Source: Marinibacterium anthonyi
GTDB taxonomy: Bacteria; Pseudomonadota; Alphaproteobacteria; Rhodobacterales; Rhodobacteraceae
Length of the DNA: 64,000 nucleotides
Reading direction: 5' to 3'
NCBI GenBank assembly: GCA_003217735.2
Contig: CP031585.1
Location: 1,475,501 to 1,539,500, forward strand
Part shown: positions 61,072 through 64,000 of the stretch, piece after piece
Layout of the letters: each line of letters starts with the position of its first letter
How positions within the stretch are numbered: position 1 is the first letter of the stretch
Position numbers and translations under genes: made by a program
The notes under the pieces: generated by a model
Databases searched by the model: none
What the model saw: only the letters and a program-made list of their open reading frames with translations
Told to the model about the DNA's origin: nothing

Positions 61072-61632
61072 ATGTCCCATCTCGACGGTAAGAAAATCGC
61101 CATCCTCGCGACCCACGGGTTCGAGCAATCTGAACTGGAAACGCCCCGCGACCGGCTGAGAGAGGCCGGCGCCACCGTGCACGTGATCGCGCCCGAAGCG
61201 GGCGAGATCCGCGGCTGGAAAGGCGACGACTGGGGCCGCCCGGTGCCTGTCGACCGCGTGCTTTCGGATGTCTCGGCGGACGATTACAACGCGCTGGTCC
61301 TGCCGGGCGGACAGATCAACCCCGACCTGCTGCGCGTGAACGAGGACGCGCTGGACTTCATCAAGGCGATCTTCAATGCGGGCAAGCCGCTGGGGGCCAT
61401 CTGTCATGCGCCCTGGCTGCTGATCGAGACCGGCATCGCCAAGGACCGCGCGATCACGTCCTACACGTCCATCGCCACCGACGTGAAGAACGCCGGCGGC
61501 AAATGGGAAGACAGCGCCGTAGTCTGCGACCGCGCCCTGGTGACCAGCCGCAATCCGAACGACCTTCCGGCGTTCTGCGACAAGATGATCGAGGAAATCG
61601 TCGAAGGCCGCCACGCGCGCAAAGCTGCCTGA
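61072..61632 (+). CDS. DJ-1/PfpI family protein
   Basis: A 186-residue class I glutamine-amidotransferase-like protein. The nucleophile elbow is GAICHAPWLL with C111, with a supporting Glu in THGFEQSELETP and a His next to the Cys. Family members act as proteases, glyoxalases or deglycases; this one is closest in layout to YhbO/YfkM-type stress proteins. AAAGGAG precedes ATG 61072 by about 7 bases. It lies on the same strand as xseA, 74 bp upstream of it. The substrate is undefined. Confidence 0.91.
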   Translation: MSHLDGKKIAILATHGFEQSELETPRDRLREAGATVHVIAPEAGEIRGWKGDDWGRPVPVDRVLSDVSADDYNALVLPGGQINPDLLRVNEDALDFIKAIFNAGKPLGAICHAPWLLIETGIAKDRAITSYTSIATDVKNAGGKWEDSAVVCDRALVTSRNPNDLPAFCDKMIEEIVEGRHARKAA

Positions 61633-61706
61633 GGGTAGTCTGAGAGCCGCCTGAGGGTGTGCTCAAACCCTTCCCCTCGGGCGCGGGATCGGGCATGGTC
61701 ATCCCC

Positions 61707-63311
61707 ATGTCCGATCTCTTCGAAGACCCCGCCGGCGACGACGCCGGCAAAGCCCCAGGATTCGGCGACGACGCCGGCAATGCCCCCGAATTCACCGTCT
61801 CCGAGCTTTCGGGGGCGGTCAAACGCGCCATCGAGGGCGAATTCGGCCATGTCCGCGTGCGCGGCGAAGTCGGCCGCGTCAGCCGGCCCCGGTCCGGCCA
61901 TGTCTACCTCGATCTCAAGGACGACCGCTCCGTCATCGCCGGGATCATGTGGAAAGGCGTGGCATCGCGCCTGACCACCCAGCCCGAAGAAGGGATGGAG
62001 GTCATCGCCACCGGCCGCCTGACCACCTTCCCGGGCCAGTCCAAGTACCAGATCGTCATCGAAGACATCCGCCCGGCGGGCGTCGGCGCGCTGATGGCAA
62101 TGCTGGAAAAACGCAAGGCGGCGCTGGCGGCCGAAGGGCTGTTCGACGCCGCCCGCAAACGCCCGCTTCCTTTCCTTCCCGAGGTGATCGGCGTGATTAC
62201 ATCGCCCTCGGGCGCGGTGATCCGCGACATCCTCCACCGCCTACGCGACCGGTTTCCGCGCAAGGTGCTGCTGTGGCCGGTGGTGGTGCAGGGCGACAGA
62301 TGCGCGCCCGACGTGGTCCGCGCCATCGAAGGGTTCAACAGCCTGACCCCCGGCGGCGCGCTGCCCCGGCCCGACCTGCTGATCGTCGCCCGCGGCGGCG
62401 GCTCGGTCGAAGACCTGTGGGGGTTCAACGAGGAAAGCGTCGTGCGCGCGGCGGCGGCCTCGCAGATCCCCCTGATCTCGGCGGTGGGGCACGAAACCGA
62501 TACGACGCTGATCGATTATGCGTCAGACAAGCGCGCCCCGACGCCCACGGCTGCGGCGGAACTTGCGGTCCCGGTGCGGCTGGAACTCGTGGCCTGGACC
62601 GATGATCAGGGCGCCCGGCTGACCCGCGCGCTTGGCACGGCCATCACCCAGCGCCGCCAGCGCCTCACCGATCTCTCCCGCGCCCTGCCACGCCCCGATG
62701 CGCTGCTGGACGCCCCGCGCCAGCGACTCGACATCCTGTCAGACAAGCTCCCCTACGCCCTGAAAGCCGGCATCCAGCGCCGCCGCCTCGCACTCAGCGA
62801 CACATCGGGCAGCCTCCGCCCGGCCGCCCTGCGCCGGCTCATCGCCGGCCAACGCGACACGCTCGACCGCCTGTCGGCCCGCCTGCTGCCCGCGCTCGAC
62901 CGCGCCACCCGCCAGCGCCGGGCCGACTTCGACCACCGCGCCGCCCGCCTGCAACCCCGCCGGCTCAAATCCGAACACGAAGCCGCCGCCCGAGACTTCC
63001 GGCGCTTCTCCGACCGCCTTTCCGCCGCGGCCCTGTCCCAGATCGCCGACTGGCGCCGCCGCATCGACACCGCCGACCGCCTGCGCGAAACGCTCGGCTA
63101 CCGCGCCACGCTCGCACGCGGCTACGCGGTGGTGCGTTCGGGTGACGGGATCGTCACCACGACCCAAGCCGCCGCCCGCGCGTCCTCGCTCGAGATCGAA
63201 TTCGCCGATGGCCGTTTCACGCCCGGTTTCGCGACAGCGCCCAAGCCCGCCGCGAAACCAGCCCCGAAATCGAAAACGTCTGAGCCCTCAGACCAGGGAT
63301 CGCTGTTCTGA
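61707..63311 (+). CDS. xseA: Exodeoxyribonuclease VII large subunit
   Basis: A 534-residue XseA, which with XseB forms the exonuclease VII that degrades single-stranded DNA. An N-terminal OB-fold (FTVSELSGAVKRAIEGEFG) precedes the catalytic core with GVITSPSGAVIRDILHRL, VARGGGSVEDLWGFNEE and SAVGHETDTTLIDYASD, then a long coiled coil (LRETLGYRATLARGYAVVR near the end). An 11-residue acidic near-repeat (GDDAGKAPGF, GDDAGNAPEF) lies before the OB-fold. ATG 61707 is preferred over 61695 as the usual MSDLFED start; both have weak ribosome sites. No xseB is in the window. Confidence 0.96.
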   Translation: MSDLFEDPAGDDAGKAPGFGDDAGNAPEFTVSELSGAVKRAIEGEFGHVRVRGEVGRVSRPRSGHVYLDLKDDRSVIAGIMWKGVASRLTTQPEEGMEVIATGRLTTFPGQSKYQIVIEDIRPAGVGALMAMLEKRKAALAAEGLFDAARKRPLPFLPEVIGVITSPSGAVIRDILHRLRDRFPRKVLLWPVVVQGDRCAPDVVRAIEGFNSLTPGGALPRPDLLIVARGGGSVEDLWGFNEESVVRAAAASQIPLISAVGHETDTTLIDYASDKRAPTPTAAAELAVPVRLELVAWTDDQGARLTRALGTAITQRRQRLTDLSRALPRPDALLDAPRQRLDILSDKLPYALKAGIQRRRLALSDTSGSLRPAALRRLIAGQRDTLDRLSARLLPALDRATRQRRADFDHRAARLQPRRLKSEHEAAARDFRRFSDRLSAAALSQIADWRRRIDTADRLRETLGYRATLARGYAVVRSGDGIVTTTQAAARASSLEIEFADGRFTPGFATAPKPAAKPAPKSKTSEPSDQGSLF

Positions 63312-63322
63312 AACCGCCCGCA

Positions 63323-63416
63323 GAGGTATTTATCTCCAAGAAGAAGCAGGACACGCCCATGTCTTCTTCTTGCGTGTCTTCTTCTTGCGTGTCTTCTTCT
63401 TGGTCCAAATACCCTC
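63323..63416. repeat. Inverted pair of a dispersed motif with a 15-bp tandem repeat between
   Basis: GAGGTATTT...CCAAGAAGAAG (63323-63346, plus strand) faces the same motif on the minus strand (63416-63393). Between them TGTCTTCTTCTTGCG is repeated about three times with a 15-bp period. The paired ends can form a long imperfect hairpin and may terminate xseA. The gap 63312-63475 holds no gene. Confidence 0.58.
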
Positions 63417-63475
63417 GGGGGTGAATTGGCCTTCAGGCCAAGAGGGGGCAGCGCCCCCATGCTGTCCCGATGAAC

Positions 63476-63871
63476 TCAGACGCCGATCTCGGGCCCGTAG
63501 CACAGCATGTCCTCACCGATGTCCTGCGCTTCGTAAAGCTCGCGCGTCTGCGGATCGTTCTCGAACCGTGCGATCAGGCCATTGGGGCCTTCGTAGAAGG
63601 TCCAGCACTGCGGGTCGGGCCGGTCATCGTAGAGGAAACAGATCTGGTCGCCTTCCTGGTACCACGTCCCGTCCTGGCACTTGCCGTCCAGGAACGACCA
63701 TATGACCCGGCGGTTGTCCAGGTAGCGTTCGACGCCGTAGGCCGCGCCGTCCGCGCCATAGAACAGGGTCTTGCCCCGGGTATACCTGTCGAAGGCCTCG
63801 GCCCCCATCGGGGTTTCGGCCGCCGCAGGCGCGGTCGCCAGAAGGCACAGAATCATCAGAGCGCGTATCAT
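63476..63871 (-). CDS. Small secreted protein, conserved hypothetical
   Basis: A 131-residue protein with a signal peptide (residues 1-19, ALMILCLLATAPAAAET). The mature chain has KTLFYGADGAAYGVERYLDN, two cysteine-bearing strands (GKCQDGTWYQEGDQICFLYDD) and a final cysteine. Cysteine and aromatic positions suggest a compact, disulfide-bonded periplasmic domain of a type common in Rhodobacteraceae but without a named function. ATG 63871 starts the signal peptide; an upstream in-frame ATG at 63907 adds polar residues. The last 129 bases of the window hold no supported gene. Confidence 0.75.
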   Translation of the reverse strand: MIRALMILCLLATAPAAAETPMGAEAFDRYTRGKTLFYGADGAAYGVERYLDNRRVIWSFLDGKCQDGTWYQEGDQICFLYDDRPDPQCWTFYEGPNGLIARFENDPQTRELYEAQDIGEDMLCYGPEIGV

Positions 63872-64000
63872 GGCGCGACTCTGGCAGAACCGTTGACCGG
63901 CTTCCACCGCTGCCGGGCTCGGGCACGCCGGATCCGCGCCATCCTGCCGCCGATCCGCACATCATCCATGCCGCAGGACTTTCGTTGGGGTCGTTTTTGA

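Noticed and set aside
63968-64000. Short ATG frame at the right edge
   Set aside because: Only ten codons; cannot be judged as a gene.

Overview
The window is a GC-rich stretch of an alphaproteobacterial chromosome, most likely from the Rhodobacteraceae (Roseobacter-type). The evidence is the polyhydroxybutyrate locus phaZ / phaC-phaP with a PhaR regulator and CTGC-N3-GCAG boxes, a DUF2842 gene next to purA, hflK-hflC-DUF2065-degP in a row, an alphaproteobacterial GTTC-N7-GTTC SOS box, and many small families common in that group. No rRNA, tRNA, CRISPR array or insertion sequence was recognised. Apart from the left edge, the content reads as ordinary chromosome.

Bases 1 to about 4910 are the early end of a Mu-like prophage that continues beyond the left edge. 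It has a rightward HTH repressor, a regularly spaced operator cluster, then a leftward run of a small Ner-like protein, a MuA-type DDE transposase, a MuB-type ATPase, two unknown small proteins and a GemA-like protein. Repeats at 4745-4900 look like transposase-binding end sites, so the junction with the host should be near 4907-4910.

From 4.9 to 17.8 kb lie small host genes (hydrolases, secreted proteins, cold shock protein, ArsC/Spx-like protein), a bufferin-type copper-sequestering RiPP operon (bufA, bufB, bufC, DoxX), thrS, and an ArsR-SRPBCC fusion regulator whose intergenic region carries a 50-bp dyad. A rightward hydrolase/phosphatase cluster follows and includes one hydrolase that has lost its serine nucleophile. 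From 17.8 to 24.5 kb is the PHB locus: depolymerase divergent from synthase, phasin and the PhaR repressor, interrupted by a LysR/SDR/tautomerase module.

From 24.5 to 35.2 kb there is a sulfotransferase-like protein, a DegT aminotransferase and a long leftward cluster: a polar amino-acid-type ABC transporter, two glutamine-synthetase-like ligases, a class I amidotransferase and an FAD oxidase. Together these suggest uptake and gamma-glutamylation-type catabolism of a polyamine or related amine. From 35.3 to 43 kb are a PhnD-like protein, two TerB-like proteins, pyrG, secG, a cobalt-type nitrile hydratase operon, purA and DUF2842.

From 43 to 64 kb are a long acidic protein of unknown function, thiN, an EamA transporter, sdaA with a GST, rpiA-gor, the hflKC-DUF2065-degP envelope protease block, a Crp/Fnr regulator, a peptidoglycan-binding lipoprotein, an orphan DnaE2-type OB-fold protein behind an SOS box, a 2Fe-2S ferredoxin, a VCBS-type secreted protein with a 12-bp minisatellite at its start, purD, a DJ-1/PfpI protein and xseA. 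The most unusual items are the SOS-boxed orphan DnaE2 domain, the bufferin operon with its intergenic hairpins, the concentric dyad at 13731-13780, the dead hydrolase, and several exact-period tandem repeats at gene ends.
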